The translations under genes were made by a program, and so were the position numbers. 64,000 nucleotides of DNA from Streptomyces achromogenes (GTDB taxonomy: Bacteria; Actinomycetota; Actinomycetes; Streptomycetales; Streptomycetaceae). The first letter of the stretch is position 1. The number at the start of each line of letters is the position of its first letter. Below the pieces are notes generated by a model. It saw only the letters and a list, made by a program, of their open reading frames with translations, had not been told where the DNA came from and did not search any database. Shown one piece after another: positions 36,346 to 46,228 of this stretch. The stretch lies in NCBI RefSeq assembly GCF_030816715.1, contig NZ_JAUSYH010000001.1, positions 62,001 to 126,000 on the forward strand. The letters run 5' to 3'.

Positions 36346-37278
36346 TCACAGGCTGAGGTAGAAGCGCACGGTCGTGCCATCGTCGCCGGTGTGCACGCGC
36401 ACCAGGTCGGACACGTAGTGGACCAGCATCAGGCCCCGGCCGCCCAGCTGGCCGCGCTCCGGCGGGCGGCGGCCGGCCAGCGGATCGGTCAGCCGGCCCG
36501 CATCGCGGACCTCACACACCAGCTGCCCCTGCTCGGCCCAGATGGCGAGTGTCCCGCGGCCTCCGCCGTGGACCACGCTGTTGGTCGTCAGCTCCGCGAC
36601 CGCCAGCTCCACATCCATCAAACGCTCCCCGGCCATGCCCAGCCGCATCGCCTGAGCGAGAGCGAACTGGCGGACCGCCGGAAGGTCCTCACCACCGTAG
36701 GAGAAGGCCGCGGCGTCCGGCACCGTGGGCAGCTCCTGGTTGTACCGGTCGACGACCGCCTGCCAGTCGTAGACGTCGCTGACCGACTCACGGCCCTCCC
36801 CGCTGATGAGGGTCGGGTGGGTGACCTTCGCATCGGCGATCACCTGCGGATCCAGCCGCACCTCGTCGTAGGGGCACAGGATCGTCACAGCCCGGCCCTC
36901 GAACGCGGCGTTGATCAGCGCCTCGTGCTGCGCGCACGCCGGGTACTCCACCGCGCTGCGCCCGGCCCAGATCGGCTCGCCGATGATCCGCACCCGCCCC
37001 TTCGGGTGGGCGTCGGCGAATCCGCGCAGCACCTTGGGGATGATCCGCCCCGGGTTGCGGCCGGCCTCGGTCATGTCCAGGAACAGGATGCCCTCGGCGT
37101 CCCCGCCCAGACCTGCCTTGATCAGCTCCAGGTTGGGGCCGGGCACCGCCACGGCCATCGGCTCGCCGCCCGTCAGGCCCTCACGCAGGAAGGCCACCGT
37201 CTGCTGCGTGTACTCCTGCTCGGTGCGGTAGAAAAGGGCAGGGTGCACGAACGCCTCGTGGGTGGTCACCGTGCTCAT
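36346..37278 (-). CDS. MEDS-domain anti-sigma/HATPase regulator
   Basis: 310 aa from ATG 37278, which overlaps the stop of the STAS gene (ATGA). Residues 10-170 are a MEDS sensory domain (HPALFYRTEQEYTQQTVAFL, AVPGPNLELIKAGLGG, VRIIGEPIWAGRSAVEYPAC). Residues 190-308 are a GHKL ATPase like RsbW, with N-box ELAVAELTTNSVVHGGG, G1 CEVRDAGRLTDP and G2 GGRGLMLVHYVSDL. The pair with the upstream STAS protein suggests a partner-switching module controlling a sigma factor not in this window. Confidence 0.9.
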   Translation of the reverse strand: MSTVTTHEAFVHPALFYRTEQEYTQQTVAFLREGLTGGEPMAVAVPGPNLELIKAGLGGDAEGILFLDMTEAGRNPGRIIPKVLRGFADAHPKGRVRIIGEPIWAGRSAVEYPACAQHEALINAAFEGRAVTILCPYDEVRLDPQVIADAKVTHPTLISGEGRESVSDVYDWQAVVDRYNQELPTVPDAAAFSYGGEDLPAVRQFALAQAMRLGMAGERLMDVELAVAELTTNSVVHGGGRGTLAIWAEQGQLVCEVRDAGRLTDPLAGRRPPERGQLGGRGLMLVHYVSDLVRVHTGDDGTTVRFYLSL

Positions 37279-37628
37279 CACACAGCCACCTCGATCCGGT
37301 CCAGGCCCGGCCAGAACATCTCCAGCACCCGCGGCAGCTGCGGCGGAGGATTCTCGACCACAACCCTCCCGTCGGGCAGGTTCATGGCGGTGACCGCCAG
37401 CGCGGTCACCCCGGCCACGTCGACGAAGACCACATCCGACAGCTCCACGTACGACACACTCGCGTGTTGCCGGGCCAGCTCGGACAGGGCCTGCTCCCAA
37501 GACGGACGCGTGAGGACGCTGATCTCACCGCGGGCACGTATCCCGGAACGACCGGGCAATGGGCTCACCTCCAACGCCGCCCTCCCGGGCACCTGGGCGG
37601 GCCCGCCCACCACATGTGGGGCATCCAC
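37278..37628 (-). CDS. STAS-domain anti-anti-sigma protein
   Basis: 116 aa. The STAS fold is seen in IRARGEISVLTRPSWEQALS, YVELSDVVFVDVAGVTALAV and RVVVENPPPQLPRVLEMFW. The usual phosphorylatable Ser in the DSSG loop is replaced: the loop reads VDVAG, so it may not be switched by phosphorylation. First gene of a coupled pair with the MEDS-HATPase protein. Confidence 0.88.
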   Translation of the reverse strand: MDAPHVVGGPAQVPGRAALEVSPLPGRSGIRARGEISVLTRPSWEQALSELARQHASVSYVELSDVVFVDVAGVTALAVTAMNLPDGRVVVENPPPQLPRVLEMFWPGLDRIEVAV

Positions 37629-37869
37629 GCTCGGACTCCTTCACATCAAGCCGCCTGCCGGCCCCTTCTGGCACGGGCAGAGGAAAAGGTCCCACCTGAC
37701 GGGGCAGTGTATCCAGGCGGCAGACACGCCTGCCTGTAAGTGGGAGCGAGCAGCGTCTATCGACGGTTTCGGATAGTGGTCGGGGATCGCGAAGATGTCG
37801 ATGAGAACCAGCAACGTTCCGAGGGGACCGGACGCTGACGTCGGCCGCAACCGGCCCCGGGTGTGAGCG

Positions 37870-38082
37870 TCACGGGTGAGGGGACGCGCGGTCGATCGTT
37901 TCCTCAGGCAACTGCGGGTCGATGCCTTCGCCGGCGGGGTGCTGACAGGCCGGACAAAGCGTGTGGTGGCCCGCGGAGGTGACGACGGTTCCCCACTCAT
38001 GACAGTCCTTGCAGTCCTGGGCCAGGGAGAGGTCGGGGCGAGGGGGCCGGACTGGAGGACGGGGGGCGGTTTCGTGAGCCAT
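37870..38082 (-). CDS. Small zinc-ribbon-like protein
   Basis: 70 aa from ATG 38082 with TGAGGA 9 nt upstream. It carries CKDCHEWGTVVTSAGHHTLC and CPACQ, a four-Cys arrangement (CxxC, CxxC) expected to bind zinc, flanked by Pro-rich ends. Function unknown. Confidence 0.6.
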   Translation of the reverse strand: MAHETAPRPPVRPPRPDLSLAQDCKDCHEWGTVVTSAGHHTLCPACQHPAGEGIDPQLPEETIDRASPHP

Positions 38083-38603
38083 GCGCGGGTCCTCAGCGTG
38101 ATGAGCGACGGACACACAGACTGCCAGCTTTCGATCGATATGTCTGTATACGTCTCATGCGGGGACAGGGGTTCCTCTCCCCCAAGACTCGCGCCACACT
38201 CAGACGCAACGTGGCGCGGGTTCGGGCTCGAGGGCTGGAAGGCCGCGCGGCGGCACGTTCAATGCCGTGCCGCCGCGTCACTCACCTCAGCGCCACCCGT
38301 CGCGCCGCACCGCATGTGCCCGCATCGAGCTGATCTACGCGCTCCCAAGGCTCATCGTCGGCGCGGGAATGTTCTGGAAGCATGTGGTGACTCGTCCCCG
38401 GTGGGGTTGGGAAGCGAGCCCTTCGCGGGTGCCCTCCGGAAGCTACTGCCGGGGGACACCCGCGTAGTGACGCGCTGGAAGGCTGGATGCTGACGGGGAA
38501 GCGGGGCAGGCGTGTGAGGGCGCCCCTGTCCGCTGTCTTTCCCGGTGGTTGCCTTGACTCATCCGCCCATCCCCGCCCTCAGTCCACATCGGCTCCTGTC
38601 GAT
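38083..38603. other. Interval without a supported gene
   Basis: About 520 bases between the zinc-ribbon gene and the broken ANTAR gene. No frame shows coherent protein character. Confidence 0.4.
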
Positions 38604-38898
38604 ATGCCGGCGGAAGAGCTGGAACGGTTGCGGACGGAGAACCGGCAACTACAGCATGCCCTCGCCTCACAGGCCGTCGTCGTCGACCAGGCCATCGGCG
38701 GTCCTGCCCGTCGCGGGACAGATACTTCCGCGTGGGGCTTCACGGTGCTGCGCGGGAGGTCTCCCAGCACCAACATCAAGCTGACCCAGGTCGCTGAACA
38801 GGTCCTCAAACACGGTCAGGGCGCGGCGCTGCCCCGATGTACTTCTCGGGGAACTGCACGCAGCGCTGGCCCGCCACGCCGCCTCACGCCCCGTCTGA
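38604..38898 (+). pseudogene. ANTAR-domain protein with several frameshifts
   Basis: Reads MPAEELERLRTENRQLQHAL and VVVDQAIG in frame. The ANTAR helices then continue only by changing frame: PVAGQILP, a GFTVLR block, TNIKLTQVAEQVLKHGQGAA, and PDVLLGELHAALARHAASRP with a stop at 38896-38898. At least two or three single-base changes are needed. ANTAR proteins normally act as RNA-binding antiterminators; this copy would be inactive as written. Confidence 0.7.
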
Positions 38899-38918
38899 CT
38901 GAGGGTGGTCTGCAGCGT

Positions 38919-39395
38919 CTACAGGGGCCTGCGTCCGGCGATGGCACCGCCGGGGTCGTCCAGGAGGGCGATGCGGGCAGTGATGCGCTTGCCGACCGGC
39001 TCCCGATGCGCTTCGAAGCCATGGGTGACGGCCATGACGATCTCCAGACCGTGCTGGCCCACTCGGCCCGCGTCGGCGGTCCGGGCCACCGGCAGCAACG
39101 GATCGCAGTCCCACACCACCACCTCGACCGCGTCGCCGACGATGCGCAGTTCCATCAGCACCGGGCCCGGCGGACTTGCGGGCATTGGTGACCAGCTCGC
39201 TGACCACCAGCTGGGTGGGTCCACGGCACGCTGCGAGACCGGCCGGCCGCACTCGGTCCGGACCCGCGTGAGGAAGCCGGCGGCGAGGTGGCGGGCGCGG
39301 GCGATGGACGTGCCGTCACCCTCCAGGGCCACCGTGGTCTGTATGGCCTGCTCAGCCGGTGCCGCGCTGTCCTCACCGACCGGGGCCGGTTCCAT
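38919..39395 (-). CDS. HATPase (RsbW-like) regulator with an off-frame N-box
   Basis: 158-codon frame. The ends fit the family: TTVALEGDGTSIARARHLAA and GFLTRVRTECGRPVSQRAVD at the start, VLMELRIVGDAVEVVVWDCD, AGRVGQHGLEIVMAVTHGF and HREPVGKRITARIALLDDPG at the end. The middle reads PPSWWSASWSPMPASPPG in this frame, whereas the neighbouring frame gives the expected PTQLVVSELVTNARK, the ATP-binding N-box. Two compensating indels (about 39215 and 39170) explain this. As written the protein should not bind ATP. It is divergent from the STAS gene at 39542. Confidence 0.75.
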   Translation of the reverse strand: MEPAPVGEDSAAPAEQAIQTTVALEGDGTSIARARHLAAGFLTRVRTECGRPVSQRAVDPPSWWSASWSPMPASPPGPVLMELRIVGDAVEVVVWDCDPLLPVARTADAGRVGQHGLEIVMAVTHGFEAHREPVGKRITARIALLDDPGGAIAGRRPL

Positions 39396-39541
39396 CGTGG
39401 CCCGCTTCTCCTACCCCACTCACACCCCGCGCTTACCCGCGCATGCTCGGTACACGCTTTACCCCCTGATCGCGAAGGCATTAGCCGCTCTGTGCCGGGC
39501 AGCACTCCAGGTGAAGGTCTTGGTGTGCCAGTATCACCGAC

Positions 39542-39919
39542 ATGGCCGAGCAAGAGATGGCGGGCACCGGACAAGCCGCCCAGCCGACCAGGCTGACGGT
39601 CGTTTCCACCGCCACCGACAGCATCCGTGTGCTGACTCTGGCGGGAGAGATCGACTACGACACCAGTCCGCCGCTGCGCCAAGCCCTGGACGCCTCCGGA
39701 ACTCGCCGCCCCCGCATCGTGGTCGATCTGAGCCGGGTCACGTTCATGGACTCCACCGGCATCAACCTCTTCATCGCCGCCCACCGGAGCCTCACCCAGG
39801 CCGACGGCTGGATCCGCCTGGCCGCACCGACCGAGGCCGTGATGCGCCTCCTGCAGATCGTCGGCGTCGACGCCGTCATCGACTGCCGCGAAACCCTGCG
39901 CGAAGCCCTCGGCCCCTGA
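39542..39919 (+). CDS. STAS-domain anti-anti-sigma factor
   Basis: 125 aa: SIRVLTLAGEIDYDTSPPLR, RIVVDLSRVTFMDSTGINLF and RLAAPTEAVMRLLQIVGVDA. It contains the DSTG motif with the phosphorylatable Ser. Typical SpoIIAA/RsbV-like protein that binds an anti-sigma ATPase in its unphosphorylated form. Its natural partner may be the divergent HATPase gene just upstream. Confidence 0.93.
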   Translation: MAEQEMAGTGQAAQPTRLTVVSTATDSIRVLTLAGEIDYDTSPPLRQALDASGTRRPRIVVDLSRVTFMDSTGINLFIAAHRSLTQADGWIRLAAPTEAVMRLLQIVGVDAVIDCRETLREALGP

Positions 39920-39955
39920 CCTCTCCCCCGTAGGGGCCTGCGCTGCCCGACCGGC

Positions 39956-40264
39956 TCAGTGCTGAGGGTGATCGCGCTTGGACAGGTAGAGGGGACTGAG
40001 CTGGCGCCAGTAGCCGTGCACGAGCTCTTCGGCCTCCTGCACCGCCCCCTGAGCACCCGCCGCGTCCGTCGGCAGGCGTGGCCCGGCTTGGGCCGCGGGG
40101 GATCCCGTGCGCCGGACCTCCCTAAGCGCCGTCCAGCGCGAGGCACGGCGGGATCCGGCAGCAGTGCGCTGCCTGCCGCTTCGGCCCGCCAGGCACCATC
40201 GCGCGAGCAGTATCGCGGCCACCACCGACAATGCGCTGGCTGCATAGACCTCATGACCGGCCAC
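39956..40264 (-). CDS. Small single-pass membrane protein
   Basis: 102 aa: MAGHEVYAASALSVVAAILL is a membrane helix at residues 6-26, followed by a basic stretch and a helical tail (GAVQEAEELVHGYWRQLSPL). No family recognised. Confidence 0.5.
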   Translation of the reverse strand: MAGHEVYAASALSVVAAILLARWCLAGRSGRQRTAAGSRRASRWTALREVRRTGSPAAQAGPRLPTDAAGAQGAVQEAEELVHGYWRQLSPLYLSKRDHPQH

Positions 40265-40557
40265 TGGCTCCTCCTGCCGGACACCCGCATGGACCGTGCC
40301 GGGTTCATGTGCCCCGGTTCCGCATCGTCAACGTCACCGCTGGGCTAAGAAACCCTCACAGGCCATCACCAGGTGGTTGGGGGTCGGCACCCGGGCACCA
40401 AGCGGCACGCTCGCCGGCCTCGTCGGCGAGCGCGGCCGCCGTAGCGCCGGCCGTGAAGCCACGCAGCCGGTTCGGCATCGGACGCCGTCGGTAACTACGG
40501 TCACCACGGACGTGCCCGCTACGGGCCCGCACCCCAGGCCAGGCCATGGAGGTCGGG

Positions 40558-41001
40558 TCACCCGGCGCGCTGCGTTGTCTCCCCGGCCTGAGCGGGTACG
40601 GCGGGCAGGGAGACGGTGCAGGAGGCGCAGCGTCGGGCCTGGGCGGGTACGAGGCTGAGGCATGCGGGGCAGTCCCGTTCGGGGGCCTGGACGTCGTGGT
40701 GCGGGGCGAGGCGTTCGTGGAGCTTGTTGATCGGGAGCACGACCAGGAAGTACAGGGCGCTGGCGAGGAGGAGGAAGCTGATCGCCGCATTGATGAAGGC
40801 GCCGTAGGGGAACTCGGTGGCGCCTAGGGTGAAGGTCTTGCGGCTCATGTCGCCGGTGGCTCCGGTGGCCAGCCCGACGAGTGGCGTCAGGAAAGCGCTG
40901 ACGAAGCCGTTCACCACGGCGGTGAACGCTGCCCCGATGACGATGCCGACGGCCAGGTCGACCACGTTGCCGCGCAGGATGAAGCTGCGGAAGCCCTTCA
41001 C
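40558..41001 (-). CDS. mscL: Large-conductance mechanosensitive channel with a zinc-ribbon tail
   Basis: 147 aa. MKGFRSFILRGNVVDLAVGI and VIGAAFTAVVNGFVSAFLTP form the N-terminal helix and TM1; YGAFINAAISFLLLASALYF is TM2; VLPINKLHERLAP leads to the cytoplasmic helix. The usual C-terminal helix is followed by CPACLSLVPAQARRCASC (Cys111, 114, 125, 128), a likely zinc ribbon seen in actinobacterial MscL proteins. The channel opens under membrane tension to release solutes on hypo-osmotic shock. Confidence 0.93.
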   Translation of the reverse strand: MKGFRSFILRGNVVDLAVGIVIGAAFTAVVNGFVSAFLTPLVGLATGATGDMSRKTFTLGATEFPYGAFINAAISFLLLASALYFLVVLPINKLHERLAPHHDVQAPERDCPACLSLVPAQARRCASCTVSLPAVPAQAGETTQRAG

Positions 41002-41542
41002 CTTCTCACCCCTAACGAGCTGGTGCGTGATAGCGGATGAGGCGTGTTTTCCTGGTCGGGGTCGCGGTCAGGCATTGGCGATGCGGTCGGAGACGTTAGT
41101 TCGATCCCCTCCGCCTGGGCATGCGCGAACACATCGGCCAGGGTCCGAAGCCGCAGGCCGGGGCGGTCGGGGTCGGGGACCGCAGACCCCGATCGGCCAG
41201 GAGCCCGCGTACTTCTGCGATCGCGCGGGTGATGGTGGAGCGGTCGACACCGAACAGCAGCCCCAGCACTGCGTGCGGCAGATCGTGCCGCAGATGGATC
41301 AGCGTGGCGACCAGCCGGTCGACGAACACCAACTGGTGGCGGGCACCGGCACCCGCGGCCCGCTTGCGTGCTCCACCTCGCGCAGCAGGACGGCGCCCCT
41401 CCACCCCGGCCTGCCACGGCACCGCCAACTCGTCGATCAGAAACGCGAGATGACGCCGAGAGATCCCCGTGAACAGCCGACGCGCCAGCACCGCCCGATG
41501 AACCATGATCACCACAGCCGGATCACGCCACCAGCCAGGCAC
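41000..41542 (-). pseudogene. IS112-type (IS5 family) transposase, N-terminal fragment
   Basis: Reads VLARRLFTGISRRHLAFLID, RHQLVFVDRLVATLIHLRHD and HAVLGLLFGVDRSTITRAIA (helix-turn-helix). It then shifts frame near 41180 to PDRPGLRLRTLADVFAHAQA and EGIELTS, where it ends. The catalytic DDE half is gone. Confidence 0.8.
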
Positions 41543-41559
41543 GATGCCTCATCCGCTAT

Positions 41560-42609
41560 CACGCACCAGCTCGTTACTCCTCGCCTCCCCCGCCTCTCTT
41601 GGAGCGGCTCCCACTCCTCACATCAAGATCAACTTCACCAGACCCCGGAGACTCCAATCCCAAGAAATTCTCCGTGCAGTTGAGACATTCTCGACAGAGA
41701 TGTGGCACCCCAGTTCACAGGCTTGCCACCGAGGGTCTCAGGAGCCCTTGCATCCCATCAGCGCAAGTCAGCCAGACAGAGGGCTCAACCCCAGTTTCTG
41801 TGAGTGCAGTTGAGATGTTGCAGGTCACAGCGATGGGCATGTCTCAACTGTACGAACAGTCGACAGGACCGGCGCGGCACTCGCGGGCGTGGTCAGGGCT
41901 CCGAGAAGAGCGGCAGCTCCCAGGGAGAGCGCGGCAAGGGTCTGGTGTTGGGCATGCACGGTCAAATGATCTTGACCTGCCCGGGTTACGCCCGACGCAA
42001 TGGCACCGTCCCCCTGTCGGGGACGGACGGACTTTTTTCCGGCCCGCAGAGATCACCCGTAGGAGGACCCATGCGGACGGCGATACCGCACCGCCGCAGC
42101 CGGGCGAGCGCGTCGGCGGACACAGCGTCGGACAGGAGTGCCTCGATCCGGTCGGCCAGCGGCGGGCGCGTGTCCCATGTCGCAGGCTGGGGCGATGGTT
42201 GCCCGGCGGCAGCCGGAACCGCCCGCTGCCAGGAACCGGCCGAAAGCCGGCAGGATTCCGGCCGGCGCGCGCCCTGCGCGCGCGGGGTTCGTCGTCGCCG
42301 ACGAAACGCCGCCAGTCGGCCGCGGCCGTGCGCGCCTTCTCAATGGCGGCGGCGGTGCCGGGGTCGGTGACACGCGCCACGCAGCGGCCGGGGGCGACGC
42401 CCCCCCCTGGGAGCGTCCTCTTCCGTCGGAAGCCATGCCATCCGCGTCGGAGGCGTCCCCAACGGGTTACCGGCTCAGGGCCCGATCCGGTGAACCTGGG
42501 CGACGTAGCGAGCGAGATCACTCACCGTGGTTATAAAAATACTATTAGTAATGCGACGCTCGCGGTCTCTCACCCCGCGCGCTTCAGCTCGGCTTCTAGG
42601 AGGCTGTCA
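41560..42609. other. Long interval upstream of the DUF3662 gene
   Basis: About 1 kb. One plus-strand frame is open through it and joins the DUF3662 gene, but its translation is low-complexity and unlike any protein. I see only a regulatory end: an AT-rich patch at 42533-42553 with the palindrome tactattagta, unusual in this DNA and a likely promoter or operator region. Confidence 0.45.
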
Positions 42610-44952
42610 GTGGGTGGACTCAACAAGCTGGAACAGCGCTTCGAGATACTGATAAATGGTGTGTTCGCCAAGGTTTTCAAGTCCGCGGTACAGCCCCTGG
42701 AATTCATCGGGGCCCTGCGTCGTGAATGCGACATCAACGCCAGGATCTGGAACCAGGACTGCACCATCGTACCCAACGCCTTCGTTGTCGAACTGAGCTC
42801 AGGCGACCACGAGTTGAACAACGCGTGTCTGGTCATGCTCGGTGAAGACCTGGTGGAGAAGGTTCGCGAATACGCCGAGGAGCAGCGCTACTCCTTCGTG
42901 GGTCCCCTGAAGGTCCAGCTGCTGCGGACCGAAACCCTGCGTGCCGGACAGTTCCGGGTGCGCAGCCGCCTCGAGATCCAACCGGAGGTCCAGCACGCCC
43001 TCGGATCCATTCGGCGGGCAGCCATCACGCGTTCGGCGCCTGCCGTCCGCGCCGGGGGCAAGACCGGCGTCCAGCTTTCCCAAGCGCTGATTCTGCGCGG
43101 TGAGAAGAGCGTCCTGAGCGTGGATCAATTCCTTGCCCTGGGAATCACCATCAACGACAGCGGCAAGCTGGTCCGCGCGGACGCTCAGGGGTCCGGGTCT
43201 CCCGGCAGGGCTGCATCGCTTTCGTCGGCACGGCCGCTGATAGGCCGTCCGGGCGTCGCCCCCCTGTGTCTCTCCGTGCCGGAACGGCCTGCGCCTTTCC
43301 TCGACCAGGGCAGGCGGCCTGCCCTCAGGCCGGCGCCGGGCGGAACGCCTCACACGAGCGTCAGCGGCGAGGACCGCGAACTCATCGGTACGGCAGCAGG
43401 CCAGACCGGCCAGGATCCCCGGTGGCCGCCCGCCCTCGGCGGATCGGCCGGCACATACCGCCCCATAGCGGCCCCAGACCACCGATCCCTGCCGCAGGCC
43501 CCGCTGATGCCCGCGGATCAAGAACGGCACCGGGGAAACAACTCCCCGGCACACGGACCTTCCCTCTCGCCAAAAGGAATGATCACCATGACGAACGAGT
43601 CAGACATCGTCGGCGGTCCACCAACCGCCCGAAGCGACCAGTGCGCCGACGGCCCCGGAGCCGCGCCACCGGACCGCAGTCTCACGAACGGGCACCAGAC
43701 CGGCACAGCTACCGAACTCCAGACGTCCGCGGCAGTAGCGGCAGATGCCGTGCCCCCGGTGCCCGAGCCTGGGAGTCTCCCTGCCGCCCCCGGAAACGGC
43801 CACCCTCGTGAGCCTCTGTCCGCTCGCTACGCACAGACAGCGCCGCCGTGGGGTCCGGCTGGGGCTCCGCCCACGCCGCCCGCCTCTTACCTGGCAGCGT
43901 CCCACATGCCTGCCCCCTACACGCCAGCTCACCATGCTCAGGCTCCCTGGGCAGGTCGGAGTGGAGGAGCCGAGCACAGCTCCGCGGCCGATCTCTCCTC
44001 CGACCGGCTGTTGCGCGGCAAGCGCGGCGATGGCCGGGGGATCAGCCGGCTGCGCATCGGTGGCAAGGCAGCCGAACGGGAGCGGCTGCAGAAGCTGGCC
44101 ATTCTCCGCACCCCCGTGATGCAGTGCTACAAGATCGCCGTCATCAGCCTCAAGGGCGGAGTCGGCAAGACGACCACGACGACCGCTCTGGGCGCCACAC
44201 TGGCCACCGAGCGCCAGGACCGGGTCATCGCGATCGACGCCAACCCGGACGCGGGCACGCTGAGCCGTCGGGTGCACCGGGAAACCACAGCGACCATCCG
44301 TGATCTCGTGGCCGAGATCCCCCACCTCACCAACTACATGGCAGTCCGCCGCTTCACGTCGCAAGCTCCGAGCGGCCTCGAAATCCTGGCCAATGAGGCA
44401 GACCCCACCCTGTCGACGGCCTTCAACGACGAGGACTACCGGCGGGTCGTCGGTTGCCTCGGTCAGCATTACCCGATCATCCTGACCGACTCGGGTACCG
44501 GACTGCTGCACAGCGCGATGCGAGGGGTCCTGGATGTCGCCGACCAGCTGATCGTGGTGGCCACGTCCAGCGTGGATGGTGCCACCAGTGCCAGCACCAC
44601 ACTGGACTGGCTCAGTGCGCATGGCTACGACGACCTCGTCAAGCGCAGCCTCACCGTCGTGTCCGAGGCACGCAAGAAGAGCAGGGCAGTCAAGGTGAAC
44701 GAGGTCGTAGACCACTTTCGCGCCCGCTGCCGGGGAGTGGTGGAGATTCCGTTCGACGAGCATCTGGCCGCAGGTGCAGAGGTCGACCTCGCACAGATGA
44801 ACGGCCGAACGCGCGAGGCCTACTACAACCTCGCCACCCTGGTGGCCACGGACTTCCCCCGCACTCAGCCCGAGGCGCTGCACTGGGCGGCCTCCTACCC
44901 GCACTCGGGGTACAACGCGGCCACCATGTTCGCCACCCCCAGCTGGGGCTGA
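42610..44952 (+). CDS. DUF3662 (FhaA-like) domain in one frame with a MinD/ParA-like ATPase
   Basis: 780 codons from GTG 42610, with AGGAGG 5 nt upstream. Residues 1-135 are a DUF3662 domain ([56 protein letters not shown]), the N-terminal half of FhaA. A long Pro/Ala-rich stretch follows. Then comes a MinD-like ATPase: [20 protein letters not shown] (deviant Walker A), [37 protein letters not shown] and [19 protein letters not shown], as in the ATPases near actinobacterial type VII secretion genes. An internal ATG at 43588 ([10 protein letters not shown]) has AAAAGGA upstream and could be a separate gene start. So this is either a real fusion or two genes whose separating stop is missing. 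No FHA domain is present. Confidence 0.75.
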   Translation: MGGLNKLEQRFEILINGVFAKVFKSAVQPLEFIGALRRECDINARIWNQDCTIVPNAFVVELSSGDHELNNACLVMLGEDLVEKVREYAEEQRYSFVGPLKVQLLRTETLRAGQFRVRSRLEIQPEVQHALGSIRRAAITRSAPAVRAGGKTGVQLSQALILRGEKSVLSVDQFLALGITINDSGKLVRADAQGSGSPGRAASLSSARPLIGRPGVAPLCLSVPERPAPFLDQGRRPALRPAPGGTPHTSVSGEDRELIGTAAGQTGQDPRWPPALGGSAGTYRPIAAPDHRSLPQAPLMPADQERHRGNNSPAHGPSLSPKGMITMTNESDIVGGPPTARSDQCADGPGAAPPDRSLTNGHQTGTATELQTSAAVAADAVPPVPEPGSLPAAPGNGHPREPLSARYAQTAPPWGPAGAPPTPPASYLAASHMPAPYTPAHHAQAPWAGRSGGAEHSSAADLSSDRLLRGKRGDGRGISRLRIGGKAAERERLQKLAILRTPVMQCYKIAVISLKGGVGKTTTTTALGATLATERQDRVIAIDANPDAGTLSRRVHRETTATIRDLVAEIPHLTNYMAVRRFTSQAPSGLEILANEADPTLSTAFNDEDYRRVVGCLGQHYPIILTDSGTGLLHSAMRGVLDVADQLIVVATSSVDGATSASTTLDWLSAHGYDDLVKRSLTVVSEARKKSRAVKVNEVVDHFRARCRGVVEIPFDEHLAAGAEVDLAQMNGRTREAYYNLATLVATDFPRTQPEALHWAASYPHSGYNAATMFATPSWG

Positions 44953-44995
44953 CGACGGACCCTAGTGGCTCTGACCAGCACTTGCACAACACGCC

Positions 44996-45475
44996 CTAGT
45001 GTTCTGAGTCGGGAATTCTGTTCAGATAGCTGGCGAGGTGTTCGAGGATCTCGTCTGCGGTCTTCGTCCAGACGTAGGGCTTCGGGTCGGTGTTCCAGGC
45101 GGCGATCCAGTTGCGGATGTCCATCTCCAGGGCTTGGACGGACCTGTGAACGCCGCGCCGTATCTGCTTGTTGGTCAGTTCGGCGAACCATCGCTCGACG
45201 AGGTTCAGCCAGGACGATCCGGTCGGTGTGAAGTGCAGGTGGAAACGGGGGTGGGCCAGCAGCCATCTTTTGATGGCGGGGGTCTTGTGGGTGGCGTGGT
45301 TGTCGCAGATGAGGTGGGCATCCAGGTCGGCGGGCACCTCTTTGTCGAGCTTGATCAGGAACTTCTTGAACTCCTCGGCCCGATGCCTGCGGTGCAGGGA
45401 ACCGATCACCTTGCCGGTGGCGACCTCAAGGGCCGCGAACTCGAGTGCGGCCCGTTCCTCGTCCGACAGTGTCAA
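44996..45475 (-). pseudogene. IS630-family transposase, C-terminal half
   Basis: 159 codons: LEVATGKVIGSLHRRHRAEE, DLDAHLICDNHATHKTPAIK (second Asp), FTPTGSSWLNLVERWFAEL (Glu) and NWIAAWNTDPKPYVWTKTAD. The helix-turn-helix part and first catalytic Asp are missing, so it is an internally deleted copy. Confidence 0.85.
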
Positions 45476-45549
45476 CTCGGCCTTCGGCCGCCCCGTCCGT
45501 GCTGTGGAGCAAACCTACATATCTGAACGGAATTCCTGACTCAGAACAC
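44999..45549 (-). mobile_element. Internally deleted IS630-family element with both ends
   Basis: GTGTTCTGAGTCGGGAATTC (44999 onward to 45028) and the right end 45520-45549 are 30-bp inverted repeats with 2 mismatches. The roughly 550-bp body lacks half the transposase gene, so it could move only if helped by an intact relative. Confidence 0.82.
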
Positions 45550-45823
45550 CAGGGTCACGACCGCCTGGGTTCGCCGAGTTCGCCGAGCCGGTGTGCACGC
45601 GGGCGGCGTCCGCTTCGGCCACGAGGAGTTCGTACCCCTGCGACAACCGGGCAGGGGCCAGGTCAGGTGTACCGCGCTGGGTGGAACGGGGCAGCCGGTG
45701 CTACCGCGCAGGTTTACCCGAAAAGCCAACCTGCCGCTGTACCGCAGGATCTGGGGCTTCTGCGACTCTCGGGTGAACGGGGCTCGCCGCGAGGCGACGT
45801 CAGAACCTACGGGAGGATCACCC

Positions 45824-46228
45824 ATGGCACTCGGGAAAACCATCGGCGGCGCACTCGCGGCCGCACTGCTCACCGTCGGAATCGGCGTGACGACGGCCGG
45901 CCCGGCAGCGGCGGCCAACGGCGACAAGTGCATGACGTTCTACACTCCGGCGGTCTCGGGCTACAGTGCCTCCGCCTACGTCTGCTGGAACTGGACCCCG
46001 GACGGTCACGGTGCCTACAACGGTGTCATCGACGCCAAGTGGAACGACCAGTCGCGCTCGAACGGGATCATGTACCTCCAGGCCCGGATCAGCCCGAACA
46101 CCTGGCGCGCCACCGGGGACGCAGGCTACGAGGTGGCAGTCGGCACGCACGACTACACGCCGTACTCCGGCCTCAAGAACCTGGCCTTCCGTGCCTGCCT
46201 TCCGCGTGTCGGCTGCGGAGCCAGCTGA
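45824..46228 (+). CDS. Small secreted protein
   Basis: 134 aa; ATG 45824 with GGGAGG 7 nt upstream. Signal peptide MALGKTIGGALAAALLTVGI ending AGPAAA. The mature 100 residues contain four Cys (CMTFYTP, YVCWNW, ACLPRVGCG) and a strand-rich core (WNWTPDGHGAYNGVIDAKW). Likely an exported disulphide-bonded protein of unknown role; longer upstream frames are rejected for lack of a signal. Confidence 0.78.
   Translation: MALGKTIGGALAAALLTVGIGVTTAGPAAAANGDKCMTFYTPAVSGYSASAYVCWNWTPDGHGAYNGVIDAKWNDQSRSNGIMYLQARISPNTWRATGDAGYEVAVGTHDYTPYSGLKNLAFRACLPRVGCGAS

Noticed and set aside
41599..42609. N-terminal extension of the DUF3662 gene by about 337 codons
   Set aside because: The extension has no protein-like character, and a good ribosome site precedes the GTG at 42610.
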